64,000 nt of DNA from Curvularia sp. ZM96. Taxonomy: Eukaryota; Ascomycota; Dothideomycetes; Pleosporales; Pleosporaceae. Below, piece after piece: positions 1-11,868 of this stretch. Where the stretch lies: the NCBI GenBank assembly GCA_022457065.1, contig JAJGBQ010000002.1, positions 1,674,001 through 1,738,000 on the forward strand. Reading direction: 5' to 3'. Position 1 is the first letter of the stretch, and the number at the start of each line of letters is the position of its first letter. Made by a program: the position numbers and the translations under genes. The notes beneath the pieces were generated by a model, which did no database searches, was not told where the DNA came from, and was given only the letters and a program-made list of their open reading frames with translations.

Positions 1-1328
1 ACCCTGTTCGCTAAACGGACGCGTGGCACGGTCCTTGCCGACACGCCAACGAGTTTTTGTCCCTTTTTCGAAAAGGAAAAAACAACAGCCCTTTTGCCTT
101 GCACATGTTTTCTCGACTTTGAGTTGTTGAGGTGTGGACTTGCCTCCCTTTCCTTCTCTCTTTTGATACTACATACGTGCGCACTTCAGCGCTTACTTTC
201 TGTAACGGGATTTTTCCAAGGGTACATTAGCTTCATTCCCAACTGCAAGACGGCCTGCCATTTCCTTGCAGAGTGTGTAAGCTTTTTTCTTGGGAACGCT
301 GTACCCCAAATGCATAGCGTAGGAGTTTTTTTTTATACATTGGGAGCGCCCAAGGTTTTGTTACATTGTTTGGCAGGGGGTTGGGTGGGTGAAAGGACAT
401 GTGTTTTGCTCTTTGTCTCTGACTAACTACTACCCTTTTCTCTCTCTTCACTCTATCCGGGCGTTTTGGCTCTCTACTGAGCAAGGCAAGATAAAGGCAA
501 AGGCAAGTTGAAAGCGTGGGCGGGTGATGAGGGAATTACTAGTGACAGAAAGGCAACTTACTGTTACTTTGCAGCAAAAGGCTTTGCACATTCAACACAT
601 CTTTCTACCTAGGAATAAGAGATAGGAACATCTTTGTGTAGAAAGAATTACGGAGCCTTTTCTTGTTGCTTGTACTCGCTATTCTTCTCTTGAACTCTTG
701 CTATGAAGTTTGACATCCTCCTTTGCATGATGTGGGCGCGCGGCTTCACGTGCCGGTCGGCATCATCGTTGCCTGTTCTGCCTGGTGGCGATGATGAGTC
801 GCTTCCCAACTGTCGATCAGGGGGGGGGGGGGGATGTGGAGAGACATAGAAATGTGTGGGTCCAACGCGTTCACCACACGTTCTGACACGTTGCAAGTAT
901 GTATTTCACGGGCAGCAGTACGCGGGGTTGGGAAAAGACACGAGAGATAAGCACCCACAAGAGACATGGCCGGACGCATTTGCTTTGGCCAGTAGGAACG
1001 AAGAATCAAGTTTGTGTGTACAACTGCAACAAGCTGGACATGGGGAAAAAAGGGGACGAGAGGGTTGGCGCTACTAGTTCAACTACTATGATTCGTTTAT
1101 TTGCTCGTGCTGTTGGTGTGACGTGAGACCAGGTTTTTTCTTTGCTAGTATATAGCAAGGCTAACAACAAACAGGCGCCTAGTGGCTTGCTGCAAAGCCT
1201 AATCACACGAATCACACGTTTTCTTGACTACTGTAGCCTAGTTTCTTGAACTTCAGACCAGCTGGTAAGAAGTTTAGTGTGGAAAGGAGGAAAAAACATG
1301 TGAGATGAAGAACAGAAGAGGGACTTGT
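1..1328. other. Gene-free region downstream of the AsnRS gene
   Basis: No convincing coding region is seen on either strand. The open frames here are short, rich in Cys/Phe/Leu or Arg, and have no recognisable domain. The stretch contains pyrimidine-rich patches and a 14-base G run at 820-833. It presumably includes the 3' UTR of the minus-strand gene that ends at 1329. Confidence 0.6.
820..833. repeat. Poly-G homopolymer (14 G)
   Basis: An uninterrupted run of 14 guanines on the plus strand in noncoding DNA. It is a simple homopolymer prone to length variation and sequencing error. No function can be assigned. Confidence 0.9.
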
Positions 1329-3117
1329 TCAAGGCTTGCAGCGACCGAAGTAGCGGGGGTACAGGCAGCAGTCGCGGACGGTGTGCTGCTTGCACAGCCA
1401 CGCGAGGAAGCGCTCTAGACCGAGACCATAACCGCCGTGGGGAGAAGAGCCGTACCTAGAGAAAGATTGTTAGTACAACGATAGGCAAAGATAAACGAGG
1501 ACAGCTGCCAACTTACTTCCTCTGGTCGGTGTACCAGTAGTATGCGGACGGGTCAATCTGCTCCCTTGCGAATGCAGCCATCAACTCATCGAAGTTGTCC
1601 ATCCTCATACTGCCTCCGACAATCTCACCAACACCAGGCATCAGGCAGTCCACGCTCTCCGTTACCCTTGGGTCCTCCTTATCCTTCAACATGTAGAAGG
1701 CCTTGATCTCGGTAGGGAAATGTGTCAGGAAAATGGGCCTGTTGATGATGTCTGTCATCCTGCGCTCAGCAGCCTCAGCGATGTCGTCACCAAACTTGTG
1801 AGGCTCGCCATTTTCGTTGGGGATGTTGTGCTCCACGAGCCAGTCAATGGCCTCTTGGTACTTCATGCGCTTGAATGGTCGCTCGGGGACCTTAAACTCG
1901 GGGTTAAGGTCCATGATGTATTGCTTGACAACAGGATCGGCCATTGTGACGTCCAGAACGCGGCACATGACCTCCTCCAGATGGGTAAGCAGATCGTCAA
2001 AGTTGATGTAGTCCAGCTCAGCCTCGATGTGCGTGTACTCAGCCAAGTGACGACGGGTCAACGACTTTTCAGCACGGAAGGACTTCTCGATACAGTACAC
2101 ATCCCCCATTGATGGCAAGCATGTTTCAAGGTAGAGCTGAGATGATTGCGTGAGGTACGCCTCCTCGTTGTAGTAGCCAAACTTGAAGAGCGTAGCACCG
2201 CCCTCTACCTGAGTCTGGACGAGCGCTGGCGGGCTGACCTTGCGTAGTCGGAGCTCTTTGTAGACCTGGTTGAATGCATACTCAACAGCGTCGCGAACAA
2301 TCATGACTTTGGACGCAGTCTCTCCACGCAGAGTGAGATGTCGCAGGTCCAGCAGGGTCGCGTGCTCAGTGTCCTTTGATACCCTGTTGGTGATGGCGTC
2401 ATCGCCACCTGCTGCCTTCCAGCCATCGTGAATCTTGTAGTAGTCGGCGTGCAATTCGCGGTCGTTGGGAGCGTGAGCACCGGCGGGGATCTGCCTCAGC
2501 TCTCCCAGAATCTCCATGCTGGTTTCGCGAGTCAAGGTGAGGGCATCGTAGGTCTTTGCGAGGTTGCCAGTGAAGATGACCTGTATGTAGCCGTAACCAT
2601 CTCTTAGGGTAACGAACATGACATCCTTCTGTCTTCGTTCACGGTGCACGCGACCAAAGACTCGTACCCGTGTGCCCTTTGTATCCTTGCCGTCTCCCAG
2701 CGTAATCTTCTTTGGGTCGGTGTCGTCGAGCTTGATCTTGATGGGGGCTGGAAGGCTCTTGTCCTCTTCTATGACGACCTTCTTGGCCTCATCAAGGACC
2801 TTGTTGCGGTCCGCCTCCTCCTTCATGCGCTGCGCAAGCAGTCCCTGCTCCTTCTCGGCCTTCTTCTTCTGTGCCTTTGCATAGTTGACTGCCTTCTTCA
2901 TGGCCGACTTGGCGACCTCCTTCCATTCTAGCCTTGAAGATGCATCTGCACCCTCTGCAACCTCTCCAGTGACGCTCTTGCGGGTGAGGAACTTGGGAGT
3001 CTCGCCGTGGGTCAAGACAGCATATCCAAGGGATTTGTATGGCAGTGACTCGTCGCCCGTCTGCTCTGCGATATCCTGGCCGACATCCTCGTCGATGTAG
3101 TAGGTAGGCTGGGCCAT
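1329..3117 (-). CDS. DED81: Asparaginyl-tRNA synthetase, cytoplasmic
   Basis: Class II aminoacyl-tRNA synthetase that charges tRNA-Asn with asparagine in the cytosol. Two exons, 3117-1518/1517 and 1455-1329, separated by a 61-base intron (1516-1456); about 575 residues, usual for the fungal enzyme. In order: a eukaryote-type Lys/Glu-rich N-terminal extension (to about residue 150), an OB-fold anticodon-binding domain (around the RVRVFGRVHRERR stretch), then the class II catalytic core. Motif 2 is visible as SFRAEKSLTRRHLAEYTHIE and motif 3 as GYGLGLERFLAW in the short second exon, so the intron separates motif 3 from the rest of the core. The start at MAQPTYYIDED was preferred; the frame is open for 47 more codons upstream, but that part is Arg/His-rich and unlike a family N-terminus. 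The family identification is strong; Asn rather than Asp specificity rests on overall resemblance to the AsnRS group. Confidence 0.93.
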
Positions 3118-3716
3118 GGTGGCGGCAATTGGTGTGCGAACGTCCTTTGGGTGGTGTTGCACGAGTTGTTTGCGGTTGTCGGAAATATATTGGTGGGCGC
3201 GGGGTGAGTCAAATGGACCCCTCCAAAGCTCCGTGCGCCGCCTAGGTACGTGAATCACTCTATGTGTCGATAAGGCTAATTGCCCAACGTCTCTTATCTA
3301 TTAGTGAAGACTCACACCAATACAATTCAGGTAGGATACTTAAAGTAGATGCGCGCTTTGCAACTAGTTTGGAAAGAAGCTACTTGATTTGATTGAGTCT
3401 GCGCGTAGCTTCTCTTCTCTATCTACATGGCGACACTATCTGTAGTGGTCTCAGCACTTGGGTTTGAGTGTTCCAGAAACTGATCTTAGTTTGATATTAG
3501 TTTGAGCTAGGTTCATCGACCTTACTGAACAGGCGTTCGGCATCTTTCACGTCAGTAATGATGATGGCTTTAATTCCGCGCTGACAAACAAGCCCATTGG
3601 TCCGGTAACTAGGTAGCACTAGATCCAAAGACCACATATACTGCCATGTCGCATGTGGGTAGCTATCACTATTCAATTAAAGTAGCCTGGCTCTCTCAAA
3701 TACATATTTAAAAAAA
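3118..3716. promoter_or_regulatory. Divergent intergenic region, AsnRS / DOPA-dioxygenase-like gene
   Basis: About 600 bases between two head-to-head genes. It must hold both promoters. No clear TATA box or repeated motif is seen; the last 60 bases before the plus-strand ATG are A/T-rich. Confidence 0.5.
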
Positions 3717-4473
3717 ATGGCAGACCCTAGCTTGTACACATATGAATCTCCTTTGAAAGGCTACGAAGGCTGCGAGCCGCTCCCCAGGTAAGTCGTGTCT
3801 TCCTGTACTATATTGCTCAATTGTTTAAATCTTGCAATACGAATGTCGACAATTGCTAAAAGTCTCAAAGTGAAAAAGCCGAGGATGGTAAATCATATGT
3901 AAACCCCCAAACCGGCAAGAAAAGCGATGCCTACAAATCTTTCGTCACACCCATAACGAACGGTATTCGTGGAGGGTTTGAGTGAGGATGATCAGTTCAC
4001 GTCACTAGTACAAAGTATGCTAATTACTCCAGCGTCCACATCTATTTTCTTCAAACTGATGACGAAGAGACAAAGTTCGCTAATGAGCTTTGGGAACGTA
4101 TACGTCGCGAGTGTACAGTAACATCTTCCGACAATCTAGCAGGTTCTAACAAAAGCAGTTCCTGAGTTGCGCATATATCGAGTCTGGGATCGCCCAATTG
4201 GACCCCATCCTCTTGCAATGTTCGAAGTCAACCTTTTCACCCCTGGTGAGCACCGATTGGTTGGAGCATAAGCCTGAGAATCACTAACAATGAGTAGAGC
4301 AATTTGGTGCATTTATACCTTGGTTGGTAATCAATCGAGGCCCTCTTTCGGCCCTGATCCATCCAAATACAGATGATGAAGAGAGGGACCATACACAGCG
4401 TGCGACATGGATGGGACAGCCACTGCCTCTCAATCTGAAAATGTTCAAAAAGAGGGCAGCGTCGAAGGTGTAG
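3717..4473 (+). CDS. DOPA 4,5-dioxygenase-family protein
   Basis: A five-exon gene with small exons: 3717-3787, 3871-3981, 4033-4112, 4159-4245 and 4298-4473. The joined frame gives 174 residues, typical of this single-domain family. The family (DOPA_dioxygen, related to the betalain/extradiol DOPA dioxygenases of fungi and to bacterial relatives) cleaves catechol rings such as L-DOPA using iron held by histidines. Visible conserved parts are GGFDVHIYFLQ with a candidate metal His, WDRPIGPHPLAMFEVNLF with a second His, and a tail with GAFIPWLVINRGPLSALIHP. All four introns are 46-83 bases; intron 1 uses an AAAG acceptor, which is less usual, and other acceptors tried there run into a stop. 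The substrate cannot be told from sequence. It is a stand-alone gene with no pigment-gene neighbours. Confidence 0.85.
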
Positions 4474-4784
4474 TTAACGAATAAATAGGGCTGTGCAAAC
4501 CATAGATATACAAGCTTGAAGTGTGAATATGATTTTCTGAGTTCGTGTTTGCGACAAACGCAATTGATCCGCATCGTAAGTGCCGCCTGTTACGGCCTAT
4601 ACGCGGATGTGTGTTTCCTCTCAAACCCGTGGCTTTGACTCTGGTTCAGCAGCTCGTCGTCTGGTGTCCTTCAAGTCCTTGAAAATACCCCTCTTCATAC
4701 ATAGACCCCAAATGATACCGCGAGCCCATATTTCGAACCGCTCTCTTGTGTGATATATTGACAAGTGAAATACTGCTGTCATCC
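4474..4784. other. Convergent intergenic region
   Basis: About 310 bases between the tail-to-tail DOPA-dioxygenase-like gene and SRP14. No coding signal is seen; both 3' UTRs probably lie here. Confidence 0.5.
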
Positions 4785-5260
4785 TCATGCCTTTGTCTCG
4801 CCCTTCTTCTTTTTCTTGGTCTTCTTCGCTTTTTTCTTATCTCGCTTCTTCAGTCCACTCATGCCCACCTTGCATGCCTCTGCGTATCGCGCATAGAATC
4901 CATCCAAGTCTGCCGGAGCTACCACTGTGCTCAGCTCTATCTTGTCAACGTCTTTCCTGTCTGTCCCTGCTTTCTTATCGCTCTTATTGTTGTGCGCGCG
5001 GATCAAGACAGGCAGCGAGTCTTCAGGATGGGTATCCCATAATGGGTCATCGGCAACTTTATCGGCTGGAGGTGGTGTGGCCGTGGTACCGAAGGTCATG
5101 CGCTTCTGTACGAGATAGACGCTGCCGTGGCCTTTTGTTCGTGTGTATTCGAAGAGGTTGGCGAGTTTAACGAAGAACTAGGTAGGTATCAGAACTGTAA
5201 GAAAAATTGCATGCCCATGACATTCTATACCTCATCGTTGCTCAAGTGTTCTCGCCCCAT
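4785..5260 (-). CDS. SRP14: Signal recognition particle subunit SRP14
   Basis: Small RNA-binding subunit of the Alu domain of the signal recognition particle, which slows elongation while nascent secretory chains are brought to the ER. Two exons: 5260-5231 (MGREHLSNDE) and 5177-4785, joined in phase 0 over a 53-base intron. The product is 140 residues. The core FFVKLANLFEYTRTKGHGSV matches the SRP14 fold start, followed by an acidic/polar insertion and RAHNNKSDKK, then a strongly basic Lys-rich tail as in fungal SRP14. A start further inside (MTFG, 5099) would delete the conserved first helix and strand, so the two-exon model is preferred. The gene is divergent from SGD1 across about 160 bases, so the two may share promoter elements. 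Confidence 0.9.
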
Positions 5261-5420
5261 TGTTGATGTTGTGTGCTTATATTGGTCGCGCCATGGACGT
5301 GGTAGGTTGCATAGTGGGATGGCCGCGGCCGTCAGTGCGAGGCGGAGACGCGGGGAAATCGCGCCTAAACTCCGACCCTTGAACTTTTTTGCGACAGACA
5401 GTCGCCTCAAACATCACAAC
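5261..5420. promoter_or_regulatory. Compact bidirectional promoter SRP14 / SGD1
   Basis: Only 160 bases separate the two start codons. The stretch is GC-rich with no TATA box visible, fitting a housekeeping-type divergent promoter. Inference from layout only. Confidence 0.5.
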
Positions 5421-7999
5421 ATGCGCAAAACATTCGGAGGGCCAAAGTTGCCCGCAGAGCTGCGAAACCAGCTAGGAGGTATGTGGGATTGAATCTGGAA
5501 ATATTCACCGGGCTAAAGTCTGCAGACCCAGCGAACAACAAGCGGCGCAGCGGACCGCGCAATAGGCCATTGAATCGCAAGGACAGGCGCAAGGCCGATC
5601 GTGTAGAGAAGAAGCGACAGAACAAGCAAACGAGGAAGCCGCCACCGTCAGCCTATCCACAAAATGGCCGAGGAACGCGTCGTGAGCCTGAGACGGAGGA
5701 CGAAGACGAGGATGAGGAGATAGATTGGGACAATATCGAATCAGATGCCACACCACCGCCGATAAAGGAAAAGAAGAACGAGTCGCAAAAGCCTCTGAAA
5801 AGCATACTCAAGACGAAGTCCTCAGCACCTGAGGAGGCGTCTCCTCCGCCTGCGAAAATATCACGCGCCACAAGAGACAGGCTTGCCCAGGATGATGCGG
5901 AAATTGCTGCACTGGAAAAAAGATTGGGCATGAAAGGCAAAAAGAAGTCCAAGGGAGTGGACGATGGTCTCGACGATATATTTGCAGGCCTAGGGGATCT
6001 TGGAGACTTTACCGACGAGGAGGATGCTCAGCCTACAAAACGAAAACGAGGTGAAGATGATGACTGGCTTGCAAGCAAGAGACGAAAGGCCCTAGGCCAG
6101 CAGCCAGATGAAGAGGAGGACCTCGACTTGGAAGAGTCTGAGTCCGACGATGGCTTTGATCTAGAAGAGGGAGGCTTTGATGAAGAAGACGAGACAGACG
6201 AAGACGAGGAGGATGAAGAGGACGAGGGGGATGATGAAGAGGACGTCGAAGATGCGGAGCCCGAAAAACCAAAGCCACGAGAAAATCCGTACGTTGCTCC
6301 TGTAGCCCCGGACGCCCAGCCGACCAAATACGTTCCACCTGCGCTTAGAGCACCACCTTCATCGGACACAGAGGCTTTGATACGTCTTAGGAGGCAGATA
6401 CAGGGTCTGTTCAATCGTCTTTCAGAAGCCAATATACTCTCAATCTTGCGCGAAATCGAGGTGATCTACCAGAACAACCCCCGCGGATACGTCAACAATA
6501 CACTGGTTGACCTACTGATTGGCATGTTGTCAGACCCAACCGCTCTCCTGGATACTTTCTTAAATCTGCATGCCGGCTTTATCGCTGCGGTCTACAAAGT
6601 CATTGGACCCGACTTTGGCGCACAAATGGTGGAGCGCATCGTTGCGGAAGTCGACAAACACTATCAGGCAAACAAAGACGGCTTTGGAAAGCAGACTTCA
6701 AACCTCATATCTGTTGTGGCAGAACTGTACACGTTCCAGGTCATTGGCAGCAATATTGTCTTCGACTATATTCGATTCTTCCTCGATGAGCTGACAGAAA
6801 TCAACACAGAACTTCTGTTAAGAATAGTGAGAGCATCTGGTCCACAGTTACGCCAAGATGATCCGACCTCTCTTAAAGATATTGTCGTTCTTCTCCAGAA
6901 GTCTGTGGCCAAGGTTGGTCAGAGCAACCTGCCGGTTCGCACCAAATTCATGATTGAAACAATCAACGACCTTAAGAACAACAAGATGAAAACCGGTATA
7001 GCTTCTTCAATAATCTCTCGAGAACATACCACACGGATGAAGAAGCAGCTTGGAACGCTCAACTCTCGGAACCTCAAGGCAACTGAACCACTGCGAGTTG
7101 GTCTGAAGGACATCAAGGATACTGAGAAGAAAGGCAAATGGTGGCTTGTGGGAGCGAGTTGGCGCAACCAACCAGGCAATGAAGAGCCGGTCGAGGACAA
7201 CAGAAAGACCGAACAGGCTCCAACACATGTCAATGACGCGGACGACGACAGCGAAGTTGATCTTGTGCAGCTTGCACGTGAGCACCGGATGAACACAGAT
7301 ATCCGACGGGCCATTTTCATCTCCATCATGTCTGCCAGTGACTTCAAAGACGCGCAAATACGACTGAACAAGCTCAATCTCAAGAAATCTCAAGAAGCAG
7401 AGATACCACGCGTCATTGTCCACTGTGCAGGTGCCGAGAAGATCTATAACCCATACTACACAGTTCTTGCACGAAAAATCTGCTCGGACCACAAGACTCG
7501 GAAGAGCTTTCAATTTGCGCTCTGGGATATCTTCAAGAGTTTGGGGGAGAAGCAAGATGGTGCGGACGACTCTGAAGATGACGATGACGAGACGGGTACT
7601 GATACGTCTCTTCGAAAGCTTGTCAATCAGGGCAAGTTATATGGCACGTTGATTGGTCGCAAAGCCATGCCCATCACCAGTTTGAAGAACCTCAACTTTC
7701 CCTACTTACAGCCAAAAACCAAGACTTTTGTTGAAGTGCTGCTTGTTACAACAATCCTGGAGGCATTGAAGACATCCAAGACAAAAGACAAGCGTGACGA
7801 ACGGGTCGTACGCGAGGTATTTGTGGAGGCAGACCAGGCGCCAGAAATGATTGCCGGCCTGCAATTCTTTCTGAAGAAGACAGTTAACAAGACGGAAATT
7901 GTCGAAGGCGCGGAAAAAGAAACCGTGCGATGGGCTTGTAAATCAGTCATGGATATGCTGACTCGAGTATTGGCAACGACAACTTTGGCTGAAGAGTGA
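5421..7999 (+). CDS. SGD1: Nucleolar MIF4G/MA3-domain protein (Sgd1/NOM1)
   Basis: Nucleolar protein of the Sgd1/NOM1 family, linked to 18S rRNA maturation and small-subunit biogenesis. Exon 1 is 5421-5478 and exon 2 5526-7999, with a 47-base intron; the joined product is about 843 residues. Order of parts: basic N-terminus (RNRPLNRKDRRKADR), Lys/Ser-rich linker, a long Asp/Glu-rich tract at about residues 190-275, a MIF4G HEAT-type domain beginning near LIRLRRQIQGLFNRLSE, then an MA3 domain around NTDIRRAIFISIMSASDFKD. The length and the order acidic tract - MIF4G - MA3 are those of the family. The start at MRKTFGGPKLP is chosen because splicing joins it in frame to DPANNKRR; the uninterrupted frame starting at 5483 would read through intron sequence. 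Confidence 0.9.
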
Positions 8000-8269
8000 A
8001 TAATCGACTAGAATACCCCTCTGTTGGCATTTTTAATAGTAAATATATCAAACTCAGTACGCATGGTGCATGGAGGCGAAGTTGAACGTGAGGCACTTTG
8101 TCATCTTGGCGCCACCCTTGACCCTACGGAAGCCGCAAGGCCTTCCCAGCCGAGCTCCGGAAAAAGCTCAACCAACATCTACCATCCCACGCCCCATCCA
8201 TTGACGCCTGTCATCTTAGCCGTTCACCTTACGGCTTCTTTTGGTTGCGTTCCTTCGGCCATCTCCAGC
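8000..8269. promoter_or_regulatory. Intergenic region, SGD1 3' end / LPD1 promoter
   Basis: Two genes in tandem 270 bases apart. A pyrimidine-rich stretch precedes the LPD1 start, as in many fungal promoters. No TATA box is evident. Confidence 0.4.
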
Positions 8270-10058
8270 ATGTTCCGCTCACTGGCACCCCGCGCCGCTC
8301 AACGGGCGTCGCGACCCGTTACCCGAAGCACATTCTGCGCATCAAACATTTACTTCCAGAACCGGTTACGACGAGGATACGCGTCGGAAGCTGGTGAGTC
8401 GCATTCCTTCGGGCCATCGATTGGGTGCATTTGCTGACGGTTGGACAGAGGAGAAGGACCTGGTCATCATCGGCGGCGGTGTTGCGGGTTATGTCGCAGC
8501 TATCAAGGCCGGACAGGCGGGCATGAAGGTTAGCCAAATACAATCAGACTTTGCGAAGAACACCAAAACTGACTCGAATTGACAGGTCACCTGCATTGAA
8601 AAGCGTGGCTCCCTCGGTGGAACCTGCTTGAACGTTGGGTGCATCCCCTCCAAGTCCCTCCTCAACAACTCGCATCTCTACCACCAAATCCTCCACGACA
8701 CCAAGGGCCGCGGAATCGAGGTTGGAGATGTCAAGCTCAACCTTCCCGCCATGATGAAGGCAAAGGAGACCTCTGTTTCCGGTCTTACAAAGGGAATTGA
8801 GTTCCTCTTCAAGAAGAACAACGTCGAGTACATCAAGGGTACTGGTGCGTTCCAGGATGAGCACACCATTGCCGTCAACCTTACCGAGGGCGGCGAAACC
8901 ACTGTTCGCGGCAAGAACATCCTCATTGCCACTGGTTCTGAGGCTACACCTTTCCCTGGTTTGACCATCGACGAGCAGAAGGTTATTACTAGCACTGGGG
9001 CCATTGCGCTCCAGGAAGTGCCCAAGAAGATGACCGTCATCGGTGGTGGTATTATCGGACTCGAGATGGTAGGAAGTCTTCACTCGACAGTCTTTCATCT
9101 ATACTAATCACACATAGGCTTCCGTCTGGTCGCGTCTCGGCTCTGAGGTCACTGTTGTCGAATTCCTGGGCCAGATTGGTGGCCCCGGTATGGACGCTGA
9201 AATCGCGAAGCAGACCCAGAAGATCCTCCAGAAGCAGGGTCTGAAGTTCAAGCTCAACACCAAGGTCACCGCTGGTGAGGTCCACGACGCTGGTGTTAAT
9301 GTCAGCGTTGAGGCCGCCAAGGGTGGAAAGGAGGAAACTGTGAGTCAATTGAGTAACCCGACCTGATTCTGTCACTGACATGCCTAGCTCGACGCCGACT
9401 GCGTTCTCGTTGCCATCGGTCGCCGCCCATACACTTCCGGTCTTGGTCTGGACAACATCAGCCTCGAGACTGATGAGAGGGGCCGCATCATCATCGACCA
9501 GGAGTACCGCACCAAGATTCCTCACATTCGCGCCATTGGAGACTGCACCTTCGGTCCTATGCTTGCCCACAAGGCTGAAGAGGAGGCTGTCGCTGCCATT
9601 GAGTACATCCACAAGGGCCATGGCCACGTCAACTACGGCGCCATTCCTTCCGTCATGTACACTCACCCCGAGGTTGCCTGGGTCGGCCAGAACGAGCAGG
9701 AACTCAAGGAGGCTGGTGTCAAGTACAAGACTGGAACCTTTCCATTCACCGCCAACTCAAGAGCCAAGACCAACCTTGACACTGAGGGTATGGTTAAGTT
9801 CCTGTCAGACGCCCAGACCGACAGGATATTGGGTGTCCACATCATTGGACCCAATGCTGGTGAGATGATTGCAGAGGCTACGCTCGCGCTGGAATACGGT
9901 GCCAGCTCTGAGGGTAAGTTGAGCGAGGTTGAAGCTATTTCTGAATTATCGCTAACGATGACACAGATGTTGCGCGAACATGTCACGCCCACCCTACCCT
10001 TGCTGAGGCATTCAAGGAGGCTGCCATGGCCACCTACGACAAGGCTGTTCACTACTAG
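8270..10058 (+). CDS. LPD1: Dihydrolipoamide dehydrogenase, mitochondrial (E3)
   Basis: FAD flavoenzyme that reoxidises dihydrolipoyl groups with NAD+, shared by the pyruvate, 2-oxoglutarate and branched-chain dehydrogenase complexes and the glycine cleavage system. Six exons: 8270-8393, 8449-8528, 8586-9068, 9118-9339, 9388-9913 and 9967-10058; 508 residues, normal for the family. Residues 1 to about 38 are Arg/Ser/Ala-rich with no acids, a mitochondrial presequence. The FAD site GGGVAGYVAAIKAGQ begins near residue 50. The redox disulfide is CLNVGC (Cys82/Cys87), the NAD-binding GGGIIGLEM lies in the middle, and the C-terminal HAHPTLAE (His487 with the following Glu) is the proton-relay motif of the interface domain. 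All active-site motifs are intact. Confidence 0.96.
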
Positions 10059-10356
10059 ATTCCCCAATTTCGGTCAGGCTTTTCTTTTGTGCATCAGCGA
10101 CATCATCTTCGGGCTCTCGAGATGCGAGCACGGAGTTGTGAAGGGTATTTTGTAGAATATATATCTGATGCGTCATGTTTGCCAACCAAGTGCTAGTGAA
10201 TCAAGTCCGTGTGTGATGTGGAGCCGATAGGGCTGAGCACCCCTGCTAGCGGCATCTCGTCGCGTGCACGTAACGCGTACCGCGATTTGAAGGCGTCAGG
10301 ATCAATTACGCCTCTTAACTACCCACTTCCGCCCATACAATCTCACACAAGCCATT

Positions 10357-11868
10357 ATGAGTAACGACGACATTGAACAGCGCTGCAATGTCCTGCGACA
10401 GGACCTAAAGGTCTGGGAAAAGAAGTTCGCAGCCCAGAACCACGGCCGAAAGGCGGGACGCGACGACATCAAGGCCAACGCCGAGATTTGTATGTGCGCG
10501 TTAGATGAGGGATTACTGCAATTGTACTAATAGCAACACAGCGCAAAAGTACAAGGAATACAACAAGCTGAGGTCACAACTATCGCGCAAAACAGCACCA
10601 GAAACACCCTCGAAGCGAACATCAAGCCGAAATGCACTGGTCAATGTCGAGAGCACAGCGGAACCAGCGCCCAAGGCCACTGTTACTACACCCATGAAAA
10701 GAAAGAGGGACGACGACGAACCCTCAGAAAACATCGACTACGCGGCTGAGCTTCTTTCTCCACAAGGACCTGCCGTGATCGGACCAACTCCGCAACGCGA
10801 TGGGATAGTACTAGGCCTCTTCGACATGCTTCCAGCAGACACGCCAAGCAAACCAAGAACTGTACTGGGAGAAGTAGGGTTGAACGTGCCACATACACCA
10901 AGTAAGAGGTTGAATGATGCAGCTAGCGAGGCGTCGTTGGAATCACGAGCGAGAGGAGAGCGGACACCACTTTCAGCTGGAAAGCGCTTTATGTTGAACC
11001 AATTTGTCACACCCAAGAAGAGAAGATTAGACGAAGCGGGGACACCATCGTCGGCCTTGAACGGATTAGCTACGCCTGCATTTCTCCGAAGAGATAATGT
11101 TCTGATCGCGATTGATGAAGAGGATGAAACAACTCCTCGACCAGCACCATGGAAGCGGCGTGGGCTAGGACGCAGTCTGAGTGCAATGATACAGGCCATG
11201 AAGAAAGACGAGAATGACAAACTCGATGAAGAGGCGGATATTATGCGAGAGTTGGAAATGGAAGAAGAAGGTATAGCAGTACCAAGAAAACCCAGAGCTC
11301 CACAACTCTTGGTACAGGATAGTCAAGCGCCGATGCCCTTGGGTCCAGATCGAGGCTTCGAATCTGAGGAAGATAGCGAGGAAGAACCGGAATTGGGTCC
11401 CGACGGCAAACCACGGAGGGTATGGAAAAAGAAGGGAATGAAGAGGCAGACACGACGGGTAATAAGTATGGTTTGCTGGCCACTTGAAACAAGCACTTTG
11501 ACTAACCATTTCCAGTGCGTCCGAACATTGTTAAGCCCAAACCAACGCCATCAGTACAAATACAGAGTGGTGCGGAGAAAGAGCAGACGAGTGTGCCAGA
11601 GACACAAATACCAGCAGACATAGAAGACGAGTTCGGTTCAGACTTTGACGACGGTTCTGATTATGCTAGCGATGCGTCACATACTCCAAGAGTACGGAAA
11701 GTTTCGACGAAGAAGGTGGAAGAACCGCAAGAGAAGCCGAAGAAAGAAGGCATCCTCAAGGCTGCTGCTCGAAAAATCAAGGCTACAGCAAATGCCAACT
11801 ATCGGAGACTCAACATCAAGAGCAAAACAGGGACTGGTGGAAAGGGGAGATTTGGTCGAAGGAAATAG
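10357..11868 (+). CDS. SLD2: DNA replication regulator Sld2
   Basis: Sld2/Drc1 is phosphorylated by S-phase CDK and then binds Dpb11/TopBP1 to load the CMG helicase. Three exons: 10357-10489, 10542-11465 and 11516-11868; 469 residues. The N-terminus (LRQDLKVWEKKFAAQNHGRK and then QKYKEYNKLR) is the conserved Sld2/RecQL4-like segment. The middle is disordered with many Ser/Thr-Pro CDK sites (ETPSKR, HTPSKR, RTPLSAGK, VTPKKRR, TTPRPAP). Near the end lies the conserved basic KRQTRRVIMRP box, assembled across the second intron, followed by an acidic stretch and a Lys/Arg-rich C-terminus. Regulation by CDK is known for the family and supported here by the number of sites. The gene follows LPD1 on the same strand after about 300 bases. 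Confidence 0.88.

Noticed and set aside
4715..4745. TTCGAA-containing stretch considered as a tRNA T-arm
   Set aside because: Flanking bases do not form the five-base T-stem and no acceptor or anticodon arm is nearby.
6028..6432. Ser-rich 134-codon minus-strand frame
   Set aside because: Antisense of the Asp/Glu-rich tract of SGD1; composition is the complement of GAT/GAA codons.
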